Below, one piece after another: positions 12,057 through 20,882 of a stretch of 64,000 bases of DNA. Below the pieces are notes generated by a model, which made no database searches, was not told the origin of the DNA, and saw only the letters and a list, made by a program, of their open reading frames with translations. Origin of the DNA: Micromonospora sp. CP22 (GTDB lineage Bacteria > Actinomycetota > Actinomycetes > Mycobacteriales > Micromonosporaceae); assembly GCF_009712475.1 (NCBI RefSeq), contig NZ_VCJO01000005.1, forward strand, positions 349,960 through 413,959, written 5' to 3'. Position 1 is the stretch's first letter. The number at the start of each line of letters is the position of its first letter. The position numbers and the translations under genes are program-made.

Positions 12057-12809
12057 ATGGCACGCGACGGCGACATCAACGAGCCCACCAGCAGGTTGAC
12101 TGACCACCCGTCGGGCGATGTGCTCACGGACGCCCCGGACGCACCACCGCAGGCCACACCCTCGGGTGGCGGGGCGGCCCGTGCCCTGCTGTGGGTGCTC
12201 GGTGCCGCAGCGCTCGCGGTGGTGGTGCTGCTCGGCGTGCAGACCACCGGGATCCTGCCCGAGTTCCGTAACCCGTTCACCAAGGAGCAGACCGACCGTT
12301 CGCAGCCCGCGCTGCTTGAGTCGATGCAGGACCTCAGCCGCTACGTGGCCGCCGAGGGCAACTTCCAGGTCGTGGTCGACCTACAGAACGATCGACGTCA
12401 CGTGCCGGACTGGCTGCTCAACCAGCGGACCTTGTTCGTCGGGTCGGGCAGCGTCGAGGCGTACGTCGACTTCGGCACCCTCACCGAGGGGGCGATCGTG
12501 CAGTCGGCCGACGGGAAGTCGGTCGAGATCACGCTGCCGTCGCCGCAACTGGCCAAGACCAACCTCGACCTGGACAAGAGCTACGTCTTCGCGGAGGAGC
12601 GCGGCCTGCTCAACCGCGTCGGTGATCTGATCGGTGGTGACCCGAACCGGCAGCAGGAGGTCTACCGGTTGGCCGAGGACCGGATCACCGCCGCCGCCCG
12701 GGACAGCGGCCTGAACGCCCGAGCCGAGGAGAACACTCGCAAGATGCTGGAGGGGTTGCTCCGCTCGCTCGGCTTCGAGCAGGTCAGCGTCAGCTACACG
12801 GCTCCCTGA
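12057..12809 (+). CDS. DUF4230 membrane-anchored protein
   Basis: A 250-residue protein: about 45 disordered residues, one transmembrane helix (LLWVLGAAALAVVVLLGV), then an extracytoplasmic domain of the DUF4230 type (SRYVAAEGNFQVVVDL, LPSPQLAKTNLDLDKSYVF). The function of the family is not established. ATG 12057 is preferred; GTG 12048 is the alternative three codons upstream. It is convergent with the pspC-like gene, with a hairpin between them. Confidence 0.78.
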   Translation: MARDGDINEPTSRLTDHPSGDVLTDAPDAPPQATPSGGGAARALLWVLGAAALAVVVLLGVQTTGILPEFRNPFTKEQTDRSQPALLESMQDLSRYVAAEGNFQVVVDLQNDRRHVPDWLLNQRTLFVGSGSVEAYVDFGTLTEGAIVQSADGKSVEITLPSPQLAKTNLDLDKSYVFAEERGLLNRVGDLIGGDPNRQQEVYRLAEDRITAAARDSGLNARAEENTRKMLEGLLRSLGFEQVSVSYTAP

Positions 12810-12819
12810 CCGACCGGTC

Positions 12820-12855
12820 CCCGCCGCCGGGTGGGCAGGTCCGGTCGGCGGCGGG
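12820..12855. terminator. bidirectional hairpin between convergent genes
   Basis: CCCGCCGCC (12820-12828) and GGCGGCGGG (12847-12855) pair perfectly around an 18-base loop, between the DUF4230 stop and the PspC-like stop. Confidence 0.45.
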
Positions 12856-12859
12856 TGAC

Positions 12860-13066
12860 TCAGCGTCCGGCGACGAGGTAGCGGTCCTCGTTGGGCATGA
12901 TGATCCAGAGCGCCAGGTAGATGACCACCTGGGTGCCGGGCAGCAGCAGCGACAGCAGGAACAGCAGCCGGACCAACCCGGCCGATGTCCCGAACCGCTG
13001 CGCCAGACCGGCACAGACCCCGGCGAACATGCGCCCCTCGCGGGGGCGGACCAGTTTGCGACTCAT
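12860..13066 (-). CDS. PspC-domain small membrane protein
   Basis: A 68-residue PspC/phage-shock-protein-C type protein: RMFAGVCAGLAQRFG followed by a hydrophobic hairpin (LVRLLFLLSLLLPGTQVVIYLALWIIMP). Such single-domain proteins sit in the membrane and are linked to envelope-stress responses or to LiaF/ToaS-type sensors. The start at ATG 13066 is chosen over the longer frame because AGGGGAAG lies just upstream and MSRKLVRPR is a typical start. It is transcribed towards the DUF4230 gene. Confidence 0.85.
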   Translation of the reverse strand: MSRKLVRPREGRMFAGVCAGLAQRFGTSAGLVRLLFLLSLLLPGTQVVIYLALWIIMPNEDRYLVAGR

Positions 13067-13457
13067 TCGTGTCACTTCCCCTCTGCGGCGATCCGCCGCT
13101 GCTGAGATCAACGCTAGGAATGAATGGCCGTCCTGCCCTCGGTCCCGAGGAGGACGGTGACACCGCTGACCCGTAGGTGCTTACCCGCCCGGGGGCGACG
13201 CCTACCGTCGATGAGCCGCTCGTGTGCTGGGCGAACCGGTGCCGTCCTCGTCCGGGCGCTGTCGGCTCGGTCGTGCCCGCACGCAGGTCACGGCCCCACT
13301 CCGGGTAGTAGGCTCGCCGGTCGGACGCCCTCACCCGGGCGCGCCACCAGGGCTGGACCGTACCGGGGCCGGCCACGACCGGGTCGACTCCACGACCGGA
13401 GCCGACCCATGACCGGCCGTCGACCGGTGACACCGGCGACGGCGAGAAGGCACTGTC
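13067..13457. other. divergent intergenic region pspC-sdaA
   Basis: 391 bases that must contain promoters for the minus-strand PspC gene and the plus-strand sdaA gene. I looked for a glycine or other amino-acid riboswitch ahead of sdaA and found no recognisable core. GAGAAGG about 8 bases before ATG 13458 is a usable ribosome binding site. Nothing else is identifiable. Confidence 0.6.
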
Positions 13458-14861
13458 ATGATCAGCGTGTTCGACCTGTTCAGCGTGGGTATCGGGCCAT
13501 CCAGCTCGCACACGGTGGGGCCGATGCGGGCGGCGCGTACCTTCGTGGCCGGGCTCAAGGCCGACGGGCTACTCGCGGACACCACCCGGGTACGGGCCGA
13601 GCTGTTCGGCTCGCTCGGCGCGACCGGGCACGGGCACGGCAGCGACCGGGCCGTGCTGCTCGGTCTGGCCGGTGAAGCCCCCGAGACGGTCGACACGGAC
13701 GGCGTCGAGGCCCGGGTGGGCCGGATCCGGGCGGAGCACCGGCTGTCCCTGCTCGACACGCACGAGATCGACTTCGATCCGGAGCGGGACCTGACGCTGC
13801 ACCGTCGCCGGTCGCTGCCGTACCACCCGAACGGGATGGTCTTCACGGCGTACGACGGGCGTGGGGCCGAGGTGCGTACCCGCAGCTACTACTCCGTCGG
13901 CGGCGGGTTCGTGGTGGACGAGGCGGCGGCGGGTGCGGACCGGATCAAGCCGGACGACACCCCGGTCCGGCATCCGTTCCTGACCGGTGCGCAACTGCTC
14001 GACGTGACCGCCGCGACCGGGCTCTCGATCAGCGAGGTCATGCTCGCCAACGAGATGTCCTGGCGCGCCGAGGCGGACGTGCGGGCGGGCCTGCTCGACA
14101 TCTGGCGGGTCATGCGTGAGTGTGTCGAGCGCGGCTGCACCCGGGACGGCACCCTGCCCGGTGGCCTCAAGGTGCGCCGCCGCGCCGCCGAACTGCGGCG
14201 CAGCCTGGAGGCCGACTCCGGTAGTCCGGACACCTCGGTCGGCGCAACGCCGACCGCTGGGGATCCGCTGCACGTGATGGACTGGGTGACGCTGTTCGCC
14301 CTGGCGGTCAACGAGGAGAACGCGGCCGGCGGTCGGGTGGTGACCGCGCCGACCAACGGGGCGGCCGGGATCATCCCGGCGGTACTGCATTACTACACGC
14401 GGTTCGTACCGGGTGCCTCCGACGAGGGAGTGGTGCGGTTCCTGCTGGCGGCGGGCGCGATCGGGGTGCTGTTCAAGGAGAACGCGTCGATCTCCGGCGC
14501 GGAGGTGGGCTGCCAGGGTGAGGTCGGCTCGGCCTGTTCGATGGCTGCCGCCGGGCTGGCCGAGGCGCTGGGTGGCACACCGGCCCAGGTGGAGAACGCC
14601 GCGGAGATCGGCATGGAACACAACCTGGGGCTGACCTGCGACCCGGTCGGTGGCCTGGTGCAGATCCCGTGCATCGAACGCAACGCGGTGGCTAGCATCA
14701 AGGCGATCACCGCCGCCCGGCTCGCGCTACGCGGCGACGGGGTGCACGCCGTCTCGCTCGACAAGGTCATCAAGACCATGCGGGAGACCGGCGCCGACAT
14801 GAAGGTGAAGTACAAGGAGACGGCGCGCGGCGGGCTCGCGGTCAACGTGATCGAGTGTTGA
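13458..14861 (+). CDS. sdaA: L-serine ammonia-lyase (iron-sulfur, single chain)
   Basis: A 467-residue enzyme that converts L-serine to pyruvate and ammonia. The opening [23 protein letters not shown] and the C-terminal catalytic domain with cysteines in [30 protein letters not shown] and ERNA are those of the [4Fe-4S] type with fused beta and alpha domains. It is cytoplasmic and is the catabolic counterpart of serC in the same window. A compact hairpin follows the stop, so it is probably monocistronic. Confidence 0.95.
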   Translation: MISVFDLFSVGIGPSSSHTVGPMRAARTFVAGLKADGLLADTTRVRAELFGSLGATGHGHGSDRAVLLGLAGEAPETVDTDGVEARVGRIRAEHRLSLLDTHEIDFDPERDLTLHRRRSLPYHPNGMVFTAYDGRGAEVRTRSYYSVGGGFVVDEAAAGADRIKPDDTPVRHPFLTGAQLLDVTAATGLSISEVMLANEMSWRAEADVRAGLLDIWRVMRECVERGCTRDGTLPGGLKVRRRAAELRRSLEADSGSPDTSVGATPTAGDPLHVMDWVTLFALAVNEENAAGGRVVTAPTNGAAGIIPAVLHYYTRFVPGASDEGVVRFLLAAGAIGVLFKENASISGAEVGCQGEVGSACSMAAAGLAEALGGTPAQVENAAEIGMEHNLGLTCDPVGGLVQIPCIERNAVASIKAITAARLALRGDGVHAVSLDKVIKTMRETGADMKVKYKETARGGLAVNVIEC

Positions 14862-14862
14862 A

Positions 14863-14879
14863 CGGGCGGCGTCCGCCCG
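14863..14879 (+). terminator. hairpin after sdaA
   Basis: CGGGCGG-CGT-CCGCCCG, a 7-base G/C stem with a 3-base loop, starts 2 bases after the sdaA stop. It separates sdaA from the wall-polymer operon. Confidence 0.55.
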
Positions 14880-14920
14880 GCTGCTAACCTGTCGTCCGTT
14901 CAGTAGGCGGGAGAACGACG

Positions 14921-15748
14921 GTGACCTCTGGCGTGGGGGCGTTGTGGTCGCACCGCAACTCGCTGCGCATCCTGGTCCGGCGTGATCTCGCGGTCAAGTA
15001 CCAGCAGTCGGTGCTGGGCTACCTCTGGTCGCTGATCGAGCCGCTCGGCATGGGCGCGATCTACTGGTTCGTCTTCGGCGTGCTCTACTCCCGGGACACC
15101 AACCGACATCTCGGCGAGGCGGCCGGGTCGTACCCGCTGTTCCTGATCACCGGGATCTTCGCCTGGATGTGGACCAGCTCGGCGCTGAGCGAGGCGACCC
15201 ACGCGCTCACCGGCCAGTCCCGGCTGATCACCACGATGAACGTGCCCCGGCAGGTCTTCCCGATCGGCCGGGTCGTCGGCCGTTTCGCCGAGTACGCCGC
15301 CGGCCTGCCGATCCTCGCCGCCATCGCGATCTGGTACACGGCGCAGGGCCGGATCGACCCGGGCTGGTCGCTGCTCGCCCTGCCGCTCGCGGTGCTGGTG
15401 CAGGCGACCCTGTTGATCGGGCTGGCGTTGCTGCTGTCGGCGTTCAACGTGCTGATGCGGGACGTGGAGCGGTTCATGCGCCTGGTCATCCGGGTGCTCT
15501 TCTACGCCACGCCGATCATCTATCCGCTGAGCCTGGTCCGCGACTCCGACCTGCCGGGCTGGCTCCGACTGGCGTACGAACTCAACCCGCTGGTCGGCAT
15601 CTTCCAGCTGCACCACGCGGTGTGGTACCCGGCCGAGTTCCCCAATGCCCGGCTGCTCGCCACCACCGTCGGCATCAGCGTGTTGCTGCTGGTCAGCGGC
15701 TGGTGGGCGTTCCGTCGGCTGGAACCCGCCGTGCTCAAGGAGCTGTGA
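14921..15748 (+). CDS. ABC-2 type permease, wall polymer export (TagG/Wzm-like)
   Basis: A 275-residue, six-helix permease of the ABC-2 polysaccharide/teichoic acid export family. The amphipathic opening [27 protein letters not shown] is the hallmark of Wzm/TagG proteins, and YPLSLV...[17 protein letters not shown] near the end is also conserved. It would move an undecaprenyl-linked glycopolymer across the membrane together with the ATPase whose gene overlaps its stop by one base (TGATG). GTG start 14921 has GGGAG upstream. First gene of a four-gene operon. Confidence 0.9.
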   Translation: MTSGVGALWSHRNSLRILVRRDLAVKYQQSVLGYLWSLIEPLGMGAIYWFVFGVLYSRDTNRHLGEAAGSYPLFLITGIFAWMWTSSALSEATHALTGQSRLITTMNVPRQVFPIGRVVGRFAEYAAGLPILAAIAIWYTAQGRIDPGWSLLALPLAVLVQATLLIGLALLLSAFNVLMRDVERFMRLVIRVLFYATPIIYPLSLVRDSDLPGWLRLAYELNPLVGIFQLHHAVWYPAEFPNARLLATTVGISVLLLVSGWWAFRRLEPAVLKEL

Positions 15749-16494
15749 TGGGTGCGCCGATCATCGAGGCGGAGGGCCTCGGCATCCAGTTCGTCCGCAA
15801 CCGTCGCCGACAGCTGCGGCTGCGGGAACTGTTCATCCACCGGGGTACGCGGAATGCCTCCGACGGCCGGTTCTGGCCGCTGCGCGACGTCTCCTTCTCG
15901 ATCGAGCCCGGGGAGACCGTCGGGGTGATCGGCCGTAACGGCACCGGCAAGAGCACCCTGCTGCGGCTGATCGCCGGGGTGTTGATACCCGACGAGGGTC
16001 GGATCCGGGTCTCCGGCGCGGTCGCTCCGCTGTTGGAACTCTCCGCCGGCTTCTCCAACGACCTGACCGGGCGGGAGAACCTGCACCTGGTGGGCGGTCT
16101 GCACGGGCTGTCCTCGGGTTACCTGCGACGACACTTCGACGAGATCGTCGCGTTCGCGGGCGAGCAGGTGGAACGGGCCATCGACACCTCGGTCCGGCAC
16201 TACTCGTCGGGTATGAAGGTGCGGCTCGGGTTCGCGATCATCTCGCACCTGCCGCACCCGATACTCCTGATGGACGAGGTGACGGCGGTGGGCGACGCCG
16301 AGTTCCGCAAGAAGTGCTACACGACCATCGACCGTCTGCTCGGGGAGGGGCGCACTCTGGTGCTGGTGTCACACAACGAAAAGGATCTGACCCGGTTCTG
16401 CCGTCGCGGTCTCTTTCTCGACGCGGGCCGGTTGACCGTCGACGGCACGATTGCCGAGGCGATGGCCGCTTACCACGACGCGGTTCCCCGGTGA
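15748..16494 (+). CDS. ABC transporter ATPase, wall polymer export (TagH/Wzt-like)
   Basis: A 248-residue nucleotide-binding subunit. It has Walker A GRNGTGKST, a signature in the polysaccharide-exporter variant (RHYSSGMKVRLGFAI), Walker B ILLMDEV, and VSHNEKDL as H-loop. The GENLHLVGGLHGLSSGYL-like segment between Walker A and the signature is typical of TagH/Wzt. No C-terminal carbohydrate-binding domain is present. It pairs with the upstream permease, and its stop overlaps the next start (GTGA), so the set is translationally coupled. Confidence 0.92.
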   Translation: MGAPIIEAEGLGIQFVRNRRRQLRLRELFIHRGTRNASDGRFWPLRDVSFSIEPGETVGVIGRNGTGKSTLLRLIAGVLIPDEGRIRVSGAVAPLLELSAGFSNDLTGRENLHLVGGLHGLSSGYLRRHFDEIVAFAGEQVERAIDTSVRHYSSGMKVRLGFAIISHLPHPILLMDEVTAVGDAEFRKKCYTTIDRLLGEGRTLVLVSHNEKDLTRFCRRGLFLDAGRLTVDGTIAEAMAAYHDAVPR

Positions 16495-18530
16495 CCCTCG
16501 CGATCGTGCTCGCCGCCGGTTCACCGGCCGCGAGCCTGCCGACGGGTACCGGCGAGACGATGGGCGACCGGCTGGCCGCCCAGTGGCGTCGGGCCGGTGT
16601 GACCGAGGTGCGGGTAGCCGCCGACCTGGACGAGCTGGCCGACTTCGCCGGGGCGGCCGAGGGCCCGGTGGTGGTCAGCGGAGTCGACCTGGTCGCGCAC
16701 ACGGCCGTGCTGCGCCACCTGGTGACCAGCCCGGTCGGGCCGACCGTGGCGCTGGTGCTGACCGACCCGCCCACCGACGGGCGGACGGTGCTGCGCGAGG
16801 AGCGCGGCCAGGTGGTCGAGGCGGGCACCCCGGAGGAGGTGACGGGGGGTACGCCCACCGGCATCTTCGGCGGCGCGGTGCGGGTCGGTCGGGCCGACGT
16901 GCCGGCGCTGGTGGCGGCGGCCCGTGCGGTCGCCGGGGGGCGGATACCGGCTGGCGGCGTCGCGGTCGACCCCTTCGAGGCCGCCGGGTCGGTCTCCCGT
17001 CCGGACCCGGCGGCCCCGGTCGTGGATCGGCTCTTCGCCGCGCTCACCCGGCAGCGCGTGCTGGTCTTCGCGCACCGGGTACGCCTGCTCGTGGCGCACC
17101 GGGTCGACGAGGCGGCGGAGCTGGCCCGTGCGGAGGCGGCGGTGGCCGCGGTCGACGAGGACCGGGCCGAGCTGCGGCTGTCGGTGAAGGAGCGGGACGA
17201 CTTCTTCACCACCTTCTTCGTCAGCACCTGGTCGCCGTACGTCACGAAGGTCTGTGCCCGGCTGGGGTTGAGCCCGACGGCGGTCACCATGATCTCGGTG
17301 GCCTTCGCGGTGGCTGCGGCGACGATGTTCGCCATCGGTGGCCGACCGCTGCTGGTCGTCGGCGCGGTGCTGCTCTACCTCGGGTTCGTGCTGGACTGTG
17401 TGGACGGCCAACTGGCCCGGTACACCCGCAACTTCAGCGCCTGGGGTGGCTGGCTGGACACCATGGCCGACCGGGCGAAGGAGTATCTGGTCTACGCCGG
17501 TCTCGGCCTCGGCGCCAGCCAGGCCGGGTTCCGGTACGGCTGGGCGCTGGCCGTCGCCGCGATGACGTTGCAGACCGTGCGGCACATGACCGACGCGTGG
17601 TACGGCGTGCTGCACGACGAGGCGGCGCGGCGGCCGAAGACCGTCGGCTCTGCGGGTGGCGGGATCGGCGACCGGCTCAACGCGGCGTCGACGCGGGTGC
17701 AGGCGGACACCGGCTCGGTGTCGTACTGGCTCAAGCGCACGGTGGTCTTCCCGATCGGGGAGCGGTGGGCGTTGATCTCGCTGGTGGTGGCGCTGGTCGA
17801 CCAGCGGGCCGCCCTGCTGGCGGTGCTGACCTGGGGCGTGCTGGCGTTCGCGTACACCGGTGGGCTGCGTACGCTGCGGGCACGTTGGATGCGGGTGCCG
17901 GTGCTGGACACGCTCGACGCGGCACTGCACCGCGACGACGGGCTGCTGGCCGCCCGGTTGCCGGTGCTGCGGCGACCGGGACCGTTGGTGCTCGCGACGA
18001 TCGCGGCCTTCGGCGCGGCGATGCTGCTGGTGGTGACGCTGGTGGAGGTTGCTGGTGCCGACGGCACCGCGCCGTCGTGGCTGCGCTGGGCGGTGGTGCC
18101 GGTGGTGCTGCTCCTGCTGATCGCCGGGGCCGGTTCGGCGGCGGTGCACAACGGGCCGTTGGACTGGCTGGTACCGGCCGCGTTGCGGGCCGCCGAGTAC
18201 CTGTTCGCCATCGCCGTCGGCGTACTCGGCGATGCGCCGCCCTGGCTCATCTTCGGGTACGTCTTCGTGCTCACCCTGCACCACTACGACCTGGTGGCGC
18301 GGTTGGAGAAGCGGCAGCCGGCACCGCCGCTGCACGCCGCCTCGCTCGGCTGGGAGGGGCGTTCGCTGGTGTTGGCGCTGACAGCGATCGCCGGAATCGT
18401 GAGTATTGGTCTGGCTACACTCGGTATCTACCTGTTGGCGCTGTTCGTGGCCAGCGTGGTGTTGGCGTGGGTTCGGCCGGTACGCGCCGCGCAGCTGCCG
18501 GTGGGCGCGGGAGGTGGCGCGGCTCGCTGA
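16491..18530 (+). CDS. nucleotidyltransferase-like / CDP-alcohol phosphatidyltransferase fusion
   Basis: A 679-residue multidomain membrane enzyme. Residues 1-170 look like a degenerate GT-A nucleotidyltransferase (AIVLAAGSPAASLP, AGGRIPAGGVAVDPFEA). Residues 235-460 hold a CDP-alcohol phosphotransferase with the complete DGxxARx8Gx3Dx3D motif at about 305-327 (DGQLAR...GGWLDTMAD). The C-terminal third is a further multi-helix region of the DUF5941 kind. The core reaction transfers a phospho-alcohol from a CDP-alcohol to a membrane acceptor. In this operon that suggests making or priming the polymer linkage unit. The N-terminal domain lacks an obvious full GxGxRxxP-K loop, so it may be non-catalytic. 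Confidence 0.85.
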   Translation: MTLAIVLAAGSPAASLPTGTGETMGDRLAAQWRRAGVTEVRVAADLDELADFAGAAEGPVVVSGVDLVAHTAVLRHLVTSPVGPTVALVLTDPPTDGRTVLREERGQVVEAGTPEEVTGGTPTGIFGGAVRVGRADVPALVAAARAVAGGRIPAGGVAVDPFEAAGSVSRPDPAAPVVDRLFAALTRQRVLVFAHRVRLLVAHRVDEAAELARAEAAVAAVDEDRAELRLSVKERDDFFTTFFVSTWSPYVTKVCARLGLSPTAVTMISVAFAVAAATMFAIGGRPLLVVGAVLLYLGFVLDCVDGQLARYTRNFSAWGGWLDTMADRAKEYLVYAGLGLGASQAGFRYGWALAVAAMTLQTVRHMTDAWYGVLHDEAARRPKTVGSAGGGIGDRLNAASTRVQADTGSVSYWLKRTVVFPIGERWALISLVVALVDQRAALLAVLTWGVLAFAYTGGLRTLRARWMRVPVLDTLDAALHRDDGLLAARLPVLRRPGPLVLATIAAFGAAMLLVVTLVEVAGADGTAPSWLRWAVVPVVLLLLIAGAGSAAVHNGPLDWLVPAALRAAEYLFAIAVGVLGDAPPWLIFGYVFVLTLHHYDLVARLEKRQPAPPLHAASLGWEGRSLVLALTAIAGIVSIGLATLGIYLLALFVASVVLAWVRPVRAAQLPVGAGGGAAR

Positions 18531-18544
18531 GGAGGTCCGGGACG

Positions 18545-20734
18545 GTGACGCTGGTCAGCTTCGTCGTCCCGGCCTTTCGGGTGCAGGGCTACCTGCGGGA
18601 GTGCCTGGACTCGATCCTCGCCCAACCGGTCACCGACATCGAGGTGATCGGGGTCGACGACTGCTCGCCGGACGGCAGTGGCGAGATCCTCGCCGAGTAC
18701 GCCGACCGGGACGACCGGGTGACGGCCGTCCGCCTGGACCACAACGTGGGGCTCGGTCCAGCCCGCAACGTCGGTCTGGACCGGGCTGTCGGCGAGTACG
18801 TCTGGTTCGTCGACGGTGACGACTGGCTGACGGCGGACTGCCTGGTCGAGGTGGCCGCCCGACTGCGCGAGACCCGGCCGGACGTGCTGATCGTCGACCA
18901 CGTACGCGCGCACTGGGACGACACGACGACCCGCAGCGCGATGGCCGACGTCTTCCCTGTCCCACCCGGACCGGCGACGTTCCGCCTGGCCGAGCGGCCG
19001 GAGACGGTGAACCTGCTGCACACGGCGTGGAACCGGCTGGTCCGTCGGCAATTCCTGGCCGACGTGGGGCTGCGCTTCGCGCCCGGCTGGTACGAGGACG
19101 TCTCCTTCAGCTACCCGACGCTGATGGCCGCCGACCGGATCGGGGTCCTGGACCTGGTCTGTGTGAACTACCGGCAGCGGCGGGCGGGGGCGATCACGAG
19201 GACCCGTGGGGAGCGACACTTCGACGTCTTCGAGCAGTGGCACCGGGTGTTCCGGGAGCTGGACCGGCTCGGGGCCGAGGAACTGCGCCCGGTGATCTTC
19301 GAGCGGATGATGTGGCACTACCTGGTCGTGCTCGGCAACGGCGACCGGATCGGGCCCGAACTGCGGCCGACCTTCTTCGCTCGGGTGGCGGCCGAACACG
19401 CCCGGTTCCGGCCGCCCGAGGGGCACCGGGTGCCGGGTGGGGTGGCGGGGCTCAAGCACCGGCTGGTGGCGGCGGGTCGGTGGCGTACGTTCAGCGCGTT
19501 GCGGGCGGCGAGCCAGGCGGGGGAGACCGTCCGCCGGGTCGCCGGCAGGACCAGCCGACGGGTGTTGCCGTCGGCCCGGGTCGGCGTACGGCGGACCCGT
19601 GACGTGGTGCTGCGTCAGTACCAACGGGCCGAGCGTCGTCGGCCGGTCGAGGAGAACCTGGCCGTCTACGCCGCGTACTGGTATCGCGGTTACAGCTGCA
19701 ATCCCGCCGCGGTCTACGAGGCGGCCCGTCGACTGGCACCGCAGGTCCGGGGCGTGTGGATCGTCCGGCGGGACCGGGTGCACACCCTGCCGGACGGGGT
19801 CGAGTACGTGGTGGCGGGCACCGCCGCGTACCACCGGGTGCTGGCGCGGGCCCGATGGTTCGTCAACAATGTCAACTTCCCCGACTCGGTACGCAAGCGG
19901 CCGGGCACGGTGCACGTGCAGACCCACCACGGCACCCCGGTCAAGGTGATGGGCCTGGACCAGCAGCGTTATCCACTGGGCGCGGGTGGGATGGACTTCG
20001 CCGGGCTGTTGCGCCGGGTGGACCGGTGGGATTACAGCATCACCTCGAATAGCTTCTCCACGCAGATGTGGGAACGCGCCTATCCGGCCGCGTACACCAC
20101 TCTGGAGGTGGGGTATCCGCGTAACGACCGGCTGGTGACCGCGACCCCCGATGAGGTGCTGCGGCTGCGCGCGGAGTTCGACGCCGGCCTCGGTGAGCAG
20201 GTCGTGCTGTACGCGCCGACCCATCGGGAACATCTGCCCCGGTACCGGCCGCCGTTCGACCCGGAGCGGTTCCTCGCCGCGCTCGGTCCGGCCGGTCTGC
20301 TGCTGATGCGCAGCCACTACTTCCATGACCGGGATCGGCGGTCGCCGCCGCCGACCGCGCGTGGTCGGGTGCTGGACGTGAGCGCCCATCCCCGGGTGGA
20401 GGATCTGTACCTCGCCGCCGACGTCCTGGTCACCGACTATTCGTCGGCGATGTTCGACTACGCCGTCCTGGACCGGCCGATCGTCATCTATGCCCCGGAC
20501 TGGGACGCCTACCGGCTGACCCGTGGTGTCTACCTGGACATCGTCGCCGAGCCGCCGGGCCCGGTGGCCCGGACCTTCACCGAGTTACTCGATGTGTTCC
20601 ACTCGGATGCGCTGAGGTCGCCCGACGCCGAGCGGGCGCGGGCGCGCTTCCGCGAGCGGTTCTGTGCCCTAGAGGACGGACGTGCCGCCGAACGGGTGGT
20701 ACGCCGGGTCTTCCTCGGCGAGACCCTGGATTGA
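18545..20734 (+). CDS. bifunctional GT2 glycosyltransferase / CDP-glycerol glycerophosphotransferase (TagF-like)
   Basis: A 729-residue two-domain enzyme. Residues 1-230 are a family 2 glycosyltransferase (SFVVPAFRVQGYLRECLDSIL, the ECD-type VGVDDCSPDGS region, WFVDGDDWL). Residues about 370-725 are a CDP-glycerol:poly(glycerophosphate) transferase domain with QTHHGTPVKVMGLDQ, TSNSFSTQMWERAY, GYPRNDRL and VTDYSSAMFDYA. It probably builds a poly(glycerol-phosphate)-type or sugar-decorated wall teichoic acid on the cytoplasmic face before export by the two ABC genes upstream. It starts 14 bases after the previous stop and is the last gene of the operon. Confidence 0.9.
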   Translation: MTLVSFVVPAFRVQGYLRECLDSILAQPVTDIEVIGVDDCSPDGSGEILAEYADRDDRVTAVRLDHNVGLGPARNVGLDRAVGEYVWFVDGDDWLTADCLVEVAARLRETRPDVLIVDHVRAHWDDTTTRSAMADVFPVPPGPATFRLAERPETVNLLHTAWNRLVRRQFLADVGLRFAPGWYEDVSFSYPTLMAADRIGVLDLVCVNYRQRRAGAITRTRGERHFDVFEQWHRVFRELDRLGAEELRPVIFERMMWHYLVVLGNGDRIGPELRPTFFARVAAEHARFRPPEGHRVPGGVAGLKHRLVAAGRWRTFSALRAASQAGETVRRVAGRTSRRVLPSARVGVRRTRDVVLRQYQRAERRRPVEENLAVYAAYWYRGYSCNPAAVYEAARRLAPQVRGVWIVRRDRVHTLPDGVEYVVAGTAAYHRVLARARWFVNNVNFPDSVRKRPGTVHVQTHHGTPVKVMGLDQQRYPLGAGGMDFAGLLRRVDRWDYSITSNSFSTQMWERAYPAAYTTLEVGYPRNDRLVTATPDEVLRLRAEFDAGLGEQVVLYAPTHREHLPRYRPPFDPERFLAALGPAGLLLMRSHYFHDRDRRSPPPTARGRVLDVSAHPRVEDLYLAADVLVTDYSSAMFDYAVLDRPIVIYAPDWDAYRLTRGVYLDIVAEPPGPVARTFTELLDVFHSDALRSPDAERARARFRERFCALEDGRAAERVVRRVFLGETLD

Positions 20735-20882
20735 GTTGGAAGTTCTGCCCCGGACGCCGCTGGTCGATGGACCGTAATAGGTCTGTCACGTTTCAAACAT
20801 GGCACGTTTACCCGATGTGCCGTCCGCATGATCCTCGCCACAGTCATTCGGGGCTTCGTGGAACGAAGGTGGGGAGGAGACG

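Noticed and set aside
11073..12107. 344-codon minus-strand frame opposite the acyl-CoA dehydrogenase
   Set aside because: It is a G/C-bias shadow: the plus-strand product has every family motif, while the antisense product is Gly/Arg/His/Gln-rich with no domain and no ribosome binding site.
13130..13457. possible glycine or serine-related riboswitch ahead of sdaA
   Set aside because: No conserved riboswitch core could be traced in the leader; only a normal ribosome binding site is visible.
18428..20389. 653-codon minus-strand frame opposite the TagF-like gene
   Set aside because: Shadow frame: the plus strand carries GT2 and TagF motifs, and the antisense product lacks protein-like composition.
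14921..20734. a capsule or O-antigen locus
   Set aside because: There are no Wzx/Wzy, sugar-nucleotide or polysaccharide copolymerase genes; the CDP-alcohol and TagF-like domains favour a teichoic-type polymer.
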